From contig JAMXBD010000064.1 in NCBI GenBank assembly GCA_024138025.1, forward strand, positions 2,046,001 to 2,110,000: a DNA stretch of 64,000 nt. The letters run 5' to 3'. Below the pieces are notes generated by a model. It saw only the letters and a list, made by a program, of their open reading frames with translations, was not told the origin of the DNA and searched no databases. This document shows, one piece after another, positions 10,131 to 21,947 of the stretch. This stretch comes from Combretum micranthum. Its lineage: Eukaryota > Streptophyta > Magnoliopsida > Myrtales > Combretaceae. Positions within the stretch are counted from its first letter, which is position 1; every line of letters begins with the position of its first letter. The translations under genes were made by a program, and so were the position numbers.

Positions 10131-12736
10131 CCTCCCTCAAGTTGAACGGTTTAGGACAAACTGTCAACTTGTCCTAAAGGATTTGAAATTTGGATTTAGC
10201 AAGAGGCTTGGTTAGAATATCAACAAGTTGATCAGTGGTGGAGATGTAGTTGACCTGAAGTTCTTTCTTTGCAACCTTGTCTCATACAAAATGAAAATCA
10301 ATATCCAAATGCTTTGATCTTGAATGAAAAATAGGCATGTTGGTGAGGTAAGTAGCAAATACGTTGTCACACCATATGATAGGAGAAGTAGAGAAGAGAG
10401 CTCCTATCTCGATCAGAAATGATTGAACCTACAGTAATTCACACGTAGTGGTTGCTACATCATGATATTCAGCTTCAGTAAAGGAACGACCAACAGTACG
10501 TTGCTTTCGTGAGACCCAGGAAATAAGATTTGGACCTAAATAGATACATGCCTGTAGTGGATTTGCGGTCTTCCAAATTGCCTCCCCAATCGCCATCACT
10601 GTAAGCACAAAGTGTGTGATTGGAAGAGGAATGAAGAAACAAACCATGATGAAGTGTAGAGCGAAGATAGCGAAGAATTCGTTTGACGGCCATCCAATGA
10701 AGAGTAAGAGGGTGATGCATATACTGAGAGACCTTATTAACAGTAAAGGAAATGTCCAAATTTGTCATTGAAAGATATTGTAAAGCACCAACGATACTAT
10801 GAAATATAGTTGGATCCACAAAAGCAGTACTATCAGAATTAGAAAGTTGAGATGGAGAGTAGTAAGGTGTAGAGACACCTTTAGCTTCGTGCATATGAGC
10901 CTTTTTCAACACCTCAGCAATGTACTGTGATTGAGATAAAAATAAGTCTTGAGCGATCCAATTCGCCTCCACACCAAGAAAATAGTCAAGTCGACCAAGA
11001 TCCTTAAGCAGAAATTCAGATTGAAGCTTATGAATAATGGATTGAATAAAATCTGGATCATTGCCCGTGCACAAAATATCATCAACATAAATGAGGAAGA
11101 AAATAACACGACCGTTATGCTTGGAAAAATAGTAGGAGCTGTCCGTCTTAGACTCAAGAAAACCAAGAGCTAAAAGAGAGGCCATGAGACATTTATGCCA
11201 TTGTCATGGGGCTTGTTTGAGCCCATAAATGGATTTGTGTAACTTACAAACATAAGAAGGTCTACTGTCATTAACAAAACCTAAAGGTTAAGTCATGTAA
11301 ATATCTTCATCTAATGAACTATGTAAGAAAGCATTGGATACATCATATTGATTAATTTACCAGCCATAAGAGAGAGCAAGAGATAGAATGATGCGGACCA
11401 TTGCTGGTTTGATTACCGGACTGAATGTCTTTGTGTAATCAATGCCAGGACATTGATGAAATCCTTTTGGCAACTAGTCTGGCCTTGTATCGATCAATGG
11501 AACCATCTTTATTGTATTTGGTTTGACAAGCCCATTTGTAGCCAACTAAATTTTGTGATGGAGATGGCGAAACTAGAGTCCAAGTCTTTTTGTGAATCAT
11601 GGTGTTGAATTCTTCACGCATTGCTTGCCTCTAATGTAAGGATTTGACGGTCTAAGAGTAACACGTAGGTTCTGATAGATCACTACTGTTGAATAGAAAG
11701 GCTTTTGGTTTGAGATGTCTTGTTTGAAGTCTGGTGATCATAGGGTAGCATTTAGGCAGATGATGAGCATGTTTTGTAGACAAATCAACGTCTGAAGAAG
11801 AGCATGTTGAGGTCGAAGCAGAGTGAGATATAGAAGTGGGTTCAGTAGGAATGGGTGAGTAAGATACAAGTTGAATAGTAGGATCGGGGAGAAGTAGATC
11901 AGTAGAGGGCATGTCGGGTAAATTAGAATGAGAATGGGAGGGGGAAGAGTCGTGCTTGTCATGGGAGTTGTAGGAGTGTATTGTGAGGTGATTGGAGTTA
12001 TAGGAGGGTAAGAGGATGATCGCTGGTGGAGTTGTAGAAGGGGAGTTCGTGGATATTGTTGGAGTTGTGGAGCTACCATTAGCTTGGCTTTGAAAAGGAA
12101 AATTATGTTCATCAAAGACAACATGACGTGAGACAAAAAAATTTATCAGAGTTTAAATCAAGATAAATATAGCCTTTGTAGATTTTATGATAACCCAAAA
12201 AAACACATGGTCGAGATCGAGGGGACAATTTATTTTGGGAGTAGGGACACAACCATGGATAACAAAGACACCAAAAAATGCGTAAATCACTATAACAAGG
12301 AATCTGTTGAAATAACTTATGATACAGATTATCAAAATGAAGAATAGAATTAGGTAATCGATTAATCAAGTATACTGCAGTATCAAAAGCAAGTGGCCAA
12401 TATTTGGTAGGCACAGAAGAATGGTTAAACAATGAAAGTCCAGTCTCAACAATATGTCAGTGTTTACGTTCAACACAACCATTTTGTTTAGGTGTTTTAG
12501 GACACGCTGATCGTTGAGTAATGCCATGAGTTAACAAATAATTAGTTAAAGCTTGAAATTCACCTCCCCCAATTAGCTTGAAAGCACTTTATAGGACATT
12601 GAAAATATTTTTCCATGAGATGCCGAAATTTGATGAATACACTTCAAACATCAGGTTTATACTTGATAAAATAGATCTAGGTATATTTACTATAGTGATC
12701 ATAGAATATGACATAGTATTTGTTACCATCATATGA
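10131..12736 (-). pseudogene. copia pol relic: integrase, reverse transcriptase, RNase H
   Basis: Integrase core remnant near 12430-12540 shows QNGCVERKH with the catalytic Glu. The C-terminal integrase block with WPLAFDTAVYLINRLP lies at 12112-12432. A Pro/Thr/Ser-rich linker spans 11652-12136. RT begins near 11621 ([13 protein letters not shown]) and holds the YVDD active site at 11078-11089. RNase H has YSDGDWGG (about 10620), SFTEAEYHD, and ends in DILTKPLAKSKF near 10180. Frames change at about 12130, 11440 and 10560, with stops. It cannot encode a working polyprotein. Confidence 0.9.
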
Positions 12737-12737
12737 T

Positions 12738-14317
12738 TCAATCGGTGCAGGTCCCCATACAGCAGAGCAGATTAATCCTAATGGAAAAGTAGTGTGATGA
12801 GTAGAAAGAGAAAGGCAATTTGTGACTTTTACTAATAGCACAAGAATGGCAAATAGTAGAATTTGTTTTATTACTAAAAGATAAGTTATTATTCCCTAAA
12901 ACGTGACGAACAGTACAAAAATTGGCATATCTAAGATTGAAATTCCAATCATACAAAGAACATGAAAAAGCACTAATAACATTCTTAGAAGAAAGCTTCG
13001 GTTGAAGAATCATTGAATAAAGTCCTCGATCATTCTGGCCTATGTAGAGCACCTCCTGCGTGTGGATATCCTTGAAAACAAAATAATCAAGAAAGAATTC
13101 AACAGAAACATTATTAGTTTTGGTAAAGGAATGAATTGAAAGCAAGTTACGACAAGAGGATGGAACACAAAGAATGTTTTGCAATTGAAAAACAGAAGAA
13201 TTAGCATGACAAAGAGAACAGCCAACATGGGAAATAGGAAGAGTTTTACCATTGCCTATGGTGACAGCATCGGGGCCAGCATACTCAGAATGAATGTTTA
13301 AATTTTCAAGATCAAAATTAAGATGATGAGTAGCTCCACTATGCAAAATCTAATATTGGGCGGGAATAGAATCTGAAGGGTTGGTGTTGGTGGCTAGGTG
13401 AGCAGCTGATTTAGAGGAGATGGGGATTGGAGCCTTCAGTGTGGGACATTGTCTGGCAAAATGACCAAATCCATGATAGTTTATGATAGGCGATGGAAGA
13501 AACATGTGAGTTGGCTGGTAGCATGGTAGGAGGAGGTCCCAAAACACCCGAGTAAGAACGCTGATGAGAAAAGGACTGTTGTATTGGAAGGCGAGAGATG
13601 AAGTTTTGTCGCCTACATCCGTGACTGCATCCTCTTTGTCCTCTAGTTGTAGAATGTCCACAGAAGGGAGCATTTACATAATGAGTTGTCGGTAAAACAG
13701 GTTATCGAATGATAGTTTCATTGGCCAAGCTATCTTCCTCGCTAAGGAGCAGGCCAAAGAGATCATCATAATTGACAGGGTCAATGTGTTGTTCTAAACC
13801 ACGAACAAAGGCACGATATGGTGAACCAAGGCCTTGAACAATCACATGACTGAGATCATCATTAGAAACCGGGCTTCCAAGAGTAAATAGTTGGTCAAAC
13901 ATGCCTTTAGCACGCTGCATATGTGCAGTAATAGTTTCAGTAGAACCTTTCTCCAATCGGGAAAATTTGTTTTTCAATTGTTGGAATTTGTGCTCTAGAT
14001 TCGGAGGCATAGGTGGCAGCCAATTTTTGCCAAGCGTCCTTAGCAGTACTTGTGCCAATAATTTGAGGCACAAACGATTCAGTCATAGAGCCAATGATCC
14101 AACTTAAGACAAGTTGATCCATCCAAAACCAATTCTCATATTCTAGGTATGGTTGATTGTCAATCATTTGGGGTGGGGAAGCAGTGCCATCAATATGCTT
14201 GGCAAGGTTGGAGCTATGCAGTAATGGTAATAATTGAGCCTTCCATAGGAGATAATTGGTAGAGTTGAGTTTGATTGGTAAATGATAAGGAATGTTTGGA
14301 AGGGAAGCATGAACCAA
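12738..14317 (-). pseudogene. copia gag and protease relic
   Basis: The gag start at 14317 reads MVHASLPNIPYHLPIKLNST, a standard plant copia gag N-terminus (YLLWKAQLLPLL follows). A frameshift near 14000 moves the reading to the ORF ending at 13702. The zinc knuckle near 13480 is degraded: GHFARQCP is kept but an upstream Cys position is Tyr. The protease motif, normally DSGATHH, reads HSGATHH at about 13340, so the catalytic Asp is lost. The GAG-pre-integrase zinc region retains CHSCAISKSHK (about 12850). Confidence 0.88.
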
Positions 14318-14439
14318 AGAGAAGGAAGAAGGGGAATTAATGGTGGTAGTAACAGAACTCGATCATGTGGTCATTATGAGAGAGGAAAAAAAAAGAAAAA
14401 TTTCTTAGGTTATTAAACCCCTTAAAGAGGTTCTGATAT

Positions 14440-14807
14440 TATAACACCCCTCAAATATAGATGGTGATACTTTAATCACAGATGCATCTTTTCGGTGTGC
14501 AATGGCTTGGAGTTCATTAGAACTCCAAAGTTAAGTGTGCTCTAGGCAGAGCAATCCCAAGATGGGTAATCCCCTGGGAAACGCTGGCACCAAAAAGGAC
14601 AAAACCGTGCAACGTGTGGCCAAAGCGGACAATACCTCAGTGGGTAGATTTTCAAGTCGTTACACAGTACCTCTGGTGTATTGGTTATGCCTGAGGATGC
14701 GTTGGGAGGGCCAGTATACTTATCATCACGATCCCTGCCCAGGATGGCCTGAGGGCCTAGGGGCACCCCCTCTGCTGCGGTGGAGCTTGAGGTGGCAGGT
14801 CGTGATA
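14440..14807 (+). mobile_element. Cassandra-like solo LTR with 5S rRNA domain
   Basis: A 368-bp insert starting TATAACACCCC and ending GTCGTGATA, that is TGT...ACA termini with one transition at each end. Flanks are GATAT (14435-14439) and GATAC (14808-14812), a 5-bp duplication with one change. The left half carries a 5S rRNA-derived domain. LTRs with an embedded 5S gene are the defining trait of the plant TRIM family Cassandra. No internal domain or second LTR is present, so it is a solo LTR. It splits the copia primer binding site: TGGTATC remains at 14814-14808 and ATCAGAACCTC at about 14437-14427 (minus strand). Confidence 0.8.
14480..14596 (+). pseudogene. 5S rRNA-derived domain
   Basis: Aligns nearly gap-free to plant 5S rRNA: AGATGCATCT at the start, TTAGAACTCCAAAGTTAAG in the position of the CATCAGAACTCCGCAGTTAAG block, GTGTGCT, then AAGATGGGTAATCCCCTGGG for the box C region. 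Box A-like AGTTAAGTGTGCTC and box C-like GATGGGTAA are recognisable but altered. As in Cassandra elements, the domain is part of a transposon LTR and not a genomic 5S array copy. Confidence 0.82.
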
Positions 14808-14814
14808 GATACCA

Positions 14815-14989
14815 TGAAAGGATAGTAACTAGAGCACCTCCACACCCTTTACTTTATCATTGATGTATTTATATACAAAGAGAGAGTTTGGATAGAGCAG
14901 AAACAATTGAAGCTAATCTATATTGTTACAACAAATTATCATTATCCATATGTAACAGCCTATCAATATCAAATAGTTGATCCTTATCA
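14815..14989 (-). repeat. 5' LTR of copia element
   Basis: 175 bp, TG at 14815 and CA at 14988-14989, matching 9956-10130 with about 8 substitutions and no gaps. The primer binding site begins directly inside at 14814 on the minus strand with TGGTATC. Confidence 0.93.
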
Positions 14990-14994
14990 ACAAT

Positions 14995-17170
14995 ATAGTA
15001 GTAACTATGGATAATTTAATTGTCACCTATATTTCACGCATGTTTACGTATCAAAATTTCTTTTTTTGATAATGTACTTTTTATAGATATTTCCTACCAA
15101 AGAGAATATCTAATGTTAAAATAAATACAATAATTAAAGTATTAACTATTTCAATAGTTATGATGTGAGTCATTGGATAGTGACAAACCAATTCCGTCAA
15201 AATTAATGATGGAGCCATAGAATTTCTTTCGAGCAAAAGAATGATTGGCGAGTCGATTTAAAGATCAATTTGTTGTAAATAGTTATAGTGAGGATTTTTC
15301 GTCAAATGAAACCACACAAAGCAACGAAAATGGGATAAATAAAGGGAGATGGAAAATGTATTTTATATAAAATATCTTAAATTCGAGCTAAAACATTGAG
15401 GGCAAACACAAATGACTCAATTAGGATTCAAAACCAAGAAAAATCTCATGGTTCTATTCTTTTTATTGTCCCGTGAGTCATTCAGCTCAGATTAAAAAAA
15501 TATGTATCGAATTATTGAAAAACTTATTGCATTCTGATCGTTTTAAAAGTAATATGGTAGATGAAGTAGCATCATTGAAGCTCTCCTAGACCAAATCTAC
15601 TATTTAGAATACAAGCAGAGTTGTAAAAATAAGTAATGTCTCTCCATGAACTCTAAATGTTAATATTAACTCATACAAATTGACTCAACAAACTCTTTAG
15701 GCAAAATCCCTAGCAAACTATGTTAAACCAATTTTAAATTTTAGGTATGTTTGGATTGTCTGAGTTTTATTTGCATCGTTTTATATTAGATTTGCATATA
15801 TAACTTATCTTTATCATATGTGTTTGGTTTATTTGTGAGAAAAACTGCTAGTTCTTCGTTAGTATCCATTTCTTAATAAATATTTGTTTGACAATAATAA
15901 AAATATGATATTAAAATGATCAAAATATGATGAAACAAATAAACTTAGACATATCCCCAGGTCCGATTCGAATCAGGACCTGATTAGAATAGGCCACAGT
16001 GGGTCCATTGTTGGACCCGCAGCGCAAAGGTGGTTCGGTGGGCTGGTAGGTCCAACTCAGGTCTATTCCATGGACTCGTCCGAACTTATGGGTCAAAAGA
16101 GAGTCTAATTTTTTTTTTCTTTTGAAAAAAACAAAACCGGAAAGCATCAACACTTTTCATATTTAAAAGGTGAAAGAAAAAAGAAATTAAAAAAGGATCA
16201 AACCTATTTAGACTCGTCCGATGAACTAGCAGCCCACGGGTCAAATTCGAGCAGCCGGTGAGACGACTACTTAAACTCTTTTGACTCTGGTCATTTCTGG
16301 TGATGTCTTGGACTTGGTTCACTACCTTCAAGGTTTGATTGAGTGCCAAATTGAACACAAACGAAGGCTTATCAATCGCCCCAATATTCAACCTACCATC
16401 CTTACATTGAAATGTCTGATTATCATTGTGTCGTCTCTTGAAATGACACTAAACCGTTCATTTATTTATAGGGTTTTGCTGAAAAATTCTATTCACCCTC
16501 CGATGGAATTTATTGCATCTACTATGAGTCTTCATTCATCTTAAGAACTTAAAAGACATTTAAACATAGACATACTCTACATATCCGTCAAAACAAACAA
16601 AAATTTTCGGTAACATAATACACTTTAGCTACATTCTAGAAGGATTTAAGTGAGAAAATAATATATATGAATGTATAAAGTTTTCCTAATAAAATAAGTT
16701 TTATTGGTTTATGGATTTGTTTGGATGGTCGGTTTTTATCTGTATCTGATCTATAAAAATTGTTTTGAATGAATCAAATACAGGTGAAACGTGGATATTG
16801 AATGTGAAAGCATCTGGCTCAAAGTACGTGTATGCAACTATTGAATGTTGGGATGTCAAATGACCAATCTTTTTCTTCTATGTCCGAGTCAGGGGGATTC
16901 ATGAGCCTTACAGAATGCGGAGACGTTATTGGACGTGATGGACCCATTGAAGTAAATACATGATAGCACTCAGATTTCAGATATTTTGGTCACGGCTTGA
17001 CTTTCGGGCTTGGAACAGGACTTTGTTCTGCCCATCCGAAGTCAGGGCTCAGAGAACAGAATCCAAAGCGGATCATAACATTTTGCTTGACATGAAAGTC
17101 CATAACCAGCGGCTTCTTTTACTTATTTATTTCTCTCTCTCTTTCTTTCCAATCGATAATACACACACAC

Positions 17171-17201
<31 letters not shown>

Positions 17202-17599
17202 TCCTCCTGTTTCGATTACCACCAGGGGTCAGGATATAATCAAGGATTGCATAGTGCTTCCCAAGTACTCCATCATTTAATAATATGCTACATTGGTTTG
17301 ATATTATTTTTAAATCGAATTAATATTGATATGATATAAGGATTATAGAGTGCTTCTAACGTATCCTATCATTTAATAATATGATACATTGGTTTGATAT
17401 TATTTCGACATCATTTTTATATCGAACTGATCCTAATATAATACTAATGAAAAACTATCAGTTTTACTAATAAATGATCAAACCAAATCGATATATACAT
17501 GATACAGATGAATTACAAATACAAATCCGATATCGACAAAATCTGACAATTTAAGTAGAAGTATCCATGCTTATAGCATTAATCCAACTATATCTTTTG
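14995..17599. other. intergenic DNA with dispersed repeat pieces
   Basis: At 15100-15240 a sequence containing GCCATTGGATAGTGACAA-like text resembles 57430-57500, a shared MITE fragment. At 15950-16270 there is a GGTCC/GGACC-rich block, possibly a decayed element related to 59.2 kb. At 17161-17202 there is a CA/TA microsatellite. The ORFs of 77-106 codons here show no family resemblance. Confidence 0.4.
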
Positions 17600-17607
17600 A
17601 TGGAGCA

Positions 17608-19243
17608 TAGGGTTTTCACTAAATCCACATCAAACCATAATTACGGTTTGGTTTTTATTTCTTCCTAAACTGAACCATTAAATAATGGTTTGGCTTGGAT
17701 TAAAATTTTTCCAAACTATTAAATAACGATTCAGTTTGGTTTGGATTGATGATTAAATCAAAATTCAAACTAAAAAATTAGTTCTAATATTTTACATTCG
17801 TGCGGATATTCAAATATTAAAATCACTATACAAAGCACACATTATAAATCTCAACAAAATATTTTATAAATTCATCACATTCATAATTCAAAATTCTTCA
17901 TAAAATCACTTAGTCACTAATACAGCAACTCACTGGCTAATACATAGTAAAAGATAATCTATAATCCTTTAAAAATCATCCTATTAACCATCTACTAACA
18001 AATTTGGCTAAAAAAAAGAATAATCTATCAATAAAAAATCATTTATGCATAAAAGTGATTTATTAACGAAATGTACGATGAAAAATTAATACATAATAAG
18101 TAGGAGCGTGAAAAAAACCGAATGTTTAGGATAATCGAACCAAAACCAAAAAACCAATCCAAAAAAAAGGTTAATCGATCCATCGGTTTCGGTTTAGGAT
18201 TAGCATTTTTAATTTTTTTGGTTTTCGGTTTCGGTTTTTAGATTCTAGAACCAATAGATTTGGTTAACCGATCCGTAATTATAAATATATATAATTTATA
18301 ATATATCCATATAATTATTTTTTGAGTGTTATCAATATGTATTATGTTAAAATGAATGATTTAGATAAGAAGAAACAAATACATATATGTTTGAAAATCG
18401 GAATGGTGGTGTTTGATTGAGATTTTGTATTGAGCTCAATTGATCAAGGTTGATAAGAACACGTGGGTAAAAGGCTATTATGATGATTATCTTGATGGCA
18501 CCGATATATATTAATAATTATTTTACAGGTCTTGCATTCTTAATTTATAGTTTTTAATATAATTATACAAAAAAATACTATAATTTTTTTACGGACATAT
18601 TGAAAAATATGGTTAACTGCAAAATTTGTATAACCATTATGTCAAACAGTTAAAACCAAAAACCGAAAAAACTAATCGAAAAAAAGGGTTAACCGTTAAA
18701 GCGGTTAACTGTTTATAATGGATCGGTTTAGGATCAGGATATTGAAAATCTGATTATTACGGTTAGGATAAAAAAATAGGGTCACGGACCGGTTAATAGA
18801 ATCATGAACACCCCTAATAAAAAGATATATAACTAAATAACAAAATCTATACTTCATAGAATTCAAACGATTAATAGTAGAGGAATATTTCTTGAACCTA
18901 CAAAAAATTTTAAAAAAAAGGAACAAATTATTATTAACCAAAATTCATCATATCATAAATATTAGAATAAAATCATAAGAATATATATGACATTTAATCA
19001 ATCATTATAACAAAATTTATAATTATAAGTAAAATATTTTTATATTTGTCTAAAATGGTTTGGTTTGATTTTATGGATTTGTTTGGTTTATCCCTTCAAA
19101 TCAACCATAAATTTATGGATTGGTTTAGATTGAGAATTTTCTTAAACAAATTGTTAAAAAAAAAATCATATTTTTTGTTTGGTTTGGTTTGATTCGGTTA
19201 GAGATTGATCGGTTCGATCGGGTTGTTTTTTTGGCCCATCCCT
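17608..19243. mobile_element. hAT element interrupted by a second hAT
   Basis: Begins TAGGGTTTTC and ends CCCATCCCTA. A perfect 8-bp target duplication, ATGGAGCA, lies at 17600-17607 and 19244-19251. Subterminal GGTTTGG/CCAAACC motifs repeat in both orientations along both arms. Without the nested element (18101-18816) it would be about 0.9 kb, typical for a non-autonomous hAT. No transposase. Confidence 0.82.
18101..18816. mobile_element. nested non-autonomous hAT element
   Basis: Starts TAGGAGCGTGAA and ends TTCATGAACACCCCTA. The complement of the right end reads TAGGGGTGTTCATG. Flanks are ATAATAAG (18093-18100) and ATAAAAAG (18817-18824), 7/8 identical. Both subterminal regions are rich in GGTTAACCG and CCGAAACC-type motifs. 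It lies wholly within the 17608-19243 element and is therefore younger. Confidence 0.8.
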
Positions 19244-19599
19244 AATGGAGCATACATACCTTATCTTTATCAATCTAACCAACTTGTAATGGTTATGTCG
19301 GAGGTTAAAGCATTTTTCATGTCATTAAATTGCCTTTTTATTGAAGTCTATTGTATTTAAGTATCTCTTCTGCTATTTTCCAGTTTTAAAAAAAAAAAAC
19401 ATTCTCTTTTTTTTTTAATTTATGCAATACAAACTTAACCTCTTTTTTTTCTTAGGAAAAAAAAATATGGGATGAATACATCATGTGCAAATGAATCAAA
19501 TTTTTAACTTTGCCAAAAGAGCAAAGAAGAAGAAGAAGAAGAAGAAGATAAGGGATTGAGGTTTAACATAGACAAAGGTTTTGACGTCATGGACCTTCA

Positions 19600-21190
19600 A
19601 GAAAAATCCAAACTCATGATGTTTATCAAGACTCAGTCATTCAATAAGTCTAAGGTCTAGACCCAATGAAGATTTTATAACAAAAATTGTTCTAACAGAC
19701 TTCTAAAAATCCTAGTCTTTTGTATCATAGCTAAGGTAGGACCAGTAATGAAGGTGTATAATTTGAGTAAAATCATCAAAGAGGAGCTTCGTGTCACCCT
19801 CAAAACTCATGAGATAATTAAGAGGCTAAGGGAATAATCTAACAAGAAAGAGATAGCTCTCAAAACTTCATACTCCTATTCAAGTGAGGAAGCGGAAAGT
19901 GAAGATGATGATGAAGAGTAAGACGATATGACTATAAAGTTTGTAAAGTTCAAGTTCAACAAGAAGTTGAAAAGGGGAAAGATGAAAAGACTCCATGATC
20001 AAGAAATGAGAGGAAAAATATCATCACATGCTACAAATACAATAAGCCGGGTCATATACAATAATATTGCCCTAACACAAGTAAAAGTCGGTAAAGGAGC
20101 AAAAAGGGAAGCCATGATAGCTACATGATGAGATATGCTCTTCTTTTTAAAATTCCATATGATAAATTGGGTGATTTATATGATAAACTATGCAGTGAAT
20201 AAGTTAAAATAAATAGCTTGCTAAAATCAATAATGAAAAGAGTAAGAGAAGAACTTGATAAGCTAAAAAGTTGAAAATGAGAAATTATATGATGATAATG
20301 ATCACTTAAAAATGGGAATGGGAAGTTGAAAAATAAAGACGATGATTTATGTAAAATTAATGAAAATTTGAAAACTGATAATGATTTGCTTGAAATAAAG
20401 AATAAAACTCTAAAAAGAGACAATAAGGATAATATATGTAACGATGCATGCTTAAAAGACTTAGAAGAGTTTAGAATTGAAAATGCTACTTTGAAAAATT
20501 ACTTGAATGATTTAAAGAGAATTATAGCCAAATTCATTAAAGGTGAGAAGAACTTGAGCACACTTTTTAAAAAAACAAAAGTGTGATTCAAATGGGCACG
20601 GAAATGAGTATATTGAAAAGGGATAATATAAAAAATAGTACTTAAACTTTCGTAAAAAGTTCAATAAGGTACCTAAAGTTTGGTTTTGAATATTTTTTTC
20701 TATTAAAACAAGTTTTCGCATACATTTTTCCAACCAAGCAAGTTTTCGTATACGTTTTCTTATTTAAAGTTTGGTTTTGAATAATTTGGTACTTGAAACA
20801 AGTTTTCACATACATTTTTTACCTAAGAAATATGGACACGAAAACTTGCTTTAAGTGCTAAATTATTCAAAGCCAAACTTCAAATACCTGATTGCTCTTT
20901 TTGTGAAAGTTTAAGTACTATTTTTGATATTAACCCTAATGAATATAATAATTACGCGTCTTATAAGAGTCACTTTGTGAAAGCTACACATGAAACTTGC
21001 AACTTGCAACTATTGTTGTAAAGTTGATCATATTGCATGTAATTGTACAATTAGCAACAATAGGCATTTGAATCATAAAAGCAAATTAGTGTGGCTTCCT
21101 AAGAGACAAATATATGTTGCAATTAATTAAAATGGACCTAAACATAAATAGGTACCAATGGGTAATGAGATGGATTTGGGTTTTGTAGGT
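19600..21190 (+). pseudogene. copia gag relic with two zinc knuckles
   Basis: The reading shifts among frames. It shows an acidic EEAESEDDDEE segment (19885-19920) after a gag-like helical region, then a zinc knuckle at 20029-20079 (CYKYNKPGHIQ, a stop, YCP). There the second Cys is Tyr. A Lys/Glu/Asn-rich coiled coil follows (ORF 20326-20586, DLCKINENLKTDNDLLEIKN). A second, intact CX2CX4HX4C knuckle (CNYCCKVDHIACNC) lies at 21005-21046, followed by WLPKRQIYVA. The layout is that of large plant copia gag proteins. A MITE at 20618-20938 separates coiled coil and second knuckle. Protease, integrase and RT are absent. Confidence 0.7.
20618..20938. mobile_element. foldback MITE inside copia gag relic
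   Basis: The left arm (GGGATAATATAAAAAATAGT then ACTTAAACTTTCGT) is the inverted repeat of the right arm, whose complement reads GGGTTAATATCAAAAATAGT then ACTTAAACTTTCAC. Arms are about 70 bp or more. Same family as 5572-5775. It interrupts the gag relic, so it inserted after the retrotransposon. Confidence 0.72.
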
Positions 21191-21947
21191 ACCTATAAGA
21201 AACTTCAAGGGCATTAAGATGGTATTACATGAAATTGCTTGAGTTTTTATGTTTTATGTTCTTGAATGTTGTGTTAAAAATGTGTTGATATGCTTAATTG
21301 CACATTTCTTGGTGGTTTTGTGATATTTGTGCATGAATAGAGCTTTTATGTGCTAAAATGAGGTATCAAACACATGAACTTTGATTTATTTGAATATAGT
21401 GCAGAAACAATATTCTTTCATGGTTATTAGTGAAAATTGAACTTATTTAAATGAATAAACATGCATGAGGAAGTGTTTTAAGCAATTTTATGCATTTTTT
21501 GAGGAAAATACATGCGTCTATTCACCATAATTTACACATATTTGCAATATGTTAAAATATGCATGTTTGGCATGATCTTACTTGTTTGAAATAATAGTAT
21601 GTACTTACATAGAGAATTTGATGATGTGTTTATGCGAAGTTGTTATAAACTTATGTTTTGGGTAATAGGTTGCTACTATTAAGTAGTGCCTAGACACTGG
21701 TTTAACATCCGAATGGTAGGTGAAAATCTTATACGTTGTGTGTTTATTTTCTTTTATATGACTTAGAGTATTTTTTCCCTTTTTATGAGGCAGTAAGGGG
21801 GGAAATGTTAAGTAGCACAATTAACATGTATGTGTGTTTTGCTTGTCTATTAAGTGTAACTTGTATTCCCTCTATAAACATAAAACGTTGAACTTATTTA
21901 CTAAATATTACTTAAATTCCGATACTTAACTAATGTGGGGGATAATT
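21191..21947 (+). other. non-coding internal tail of copia relic with PPT
   Basis: AT-rich with no pol coding sequence. It ends in a purine tract, GTGGGGGATAATT (about 21934-21946), directly before a TGTT start of the putative LTR. This arrangement matches the PPT/3' LTR junction of plant copia elements. Confidence 0.5.

Larger units (their letters stand above)
9956..14989 (-). mobile_element. complete but inactivated Ty1/copia retrotransposon
   Basis: A 5034-bp element with 175-bp TG...CA-type LTRs at both ends and a perfect target duplication ACAAT (9951-9955 and 14990-14994). The minus strand reads gag, protease, integrase, RT and RNase H, the copia order. A purine tract (GAGGGAGG, complement of 10131-10138) abuts the 3' LTR. 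The two LTRs differ at about 8 of 175 positions by eye, so insertion is old enough for decay. The pol frame is broken in several places. A 5S-bearing solo LTR is inserted in the primer binding site at 14440-14807. Confidence 0.93.
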
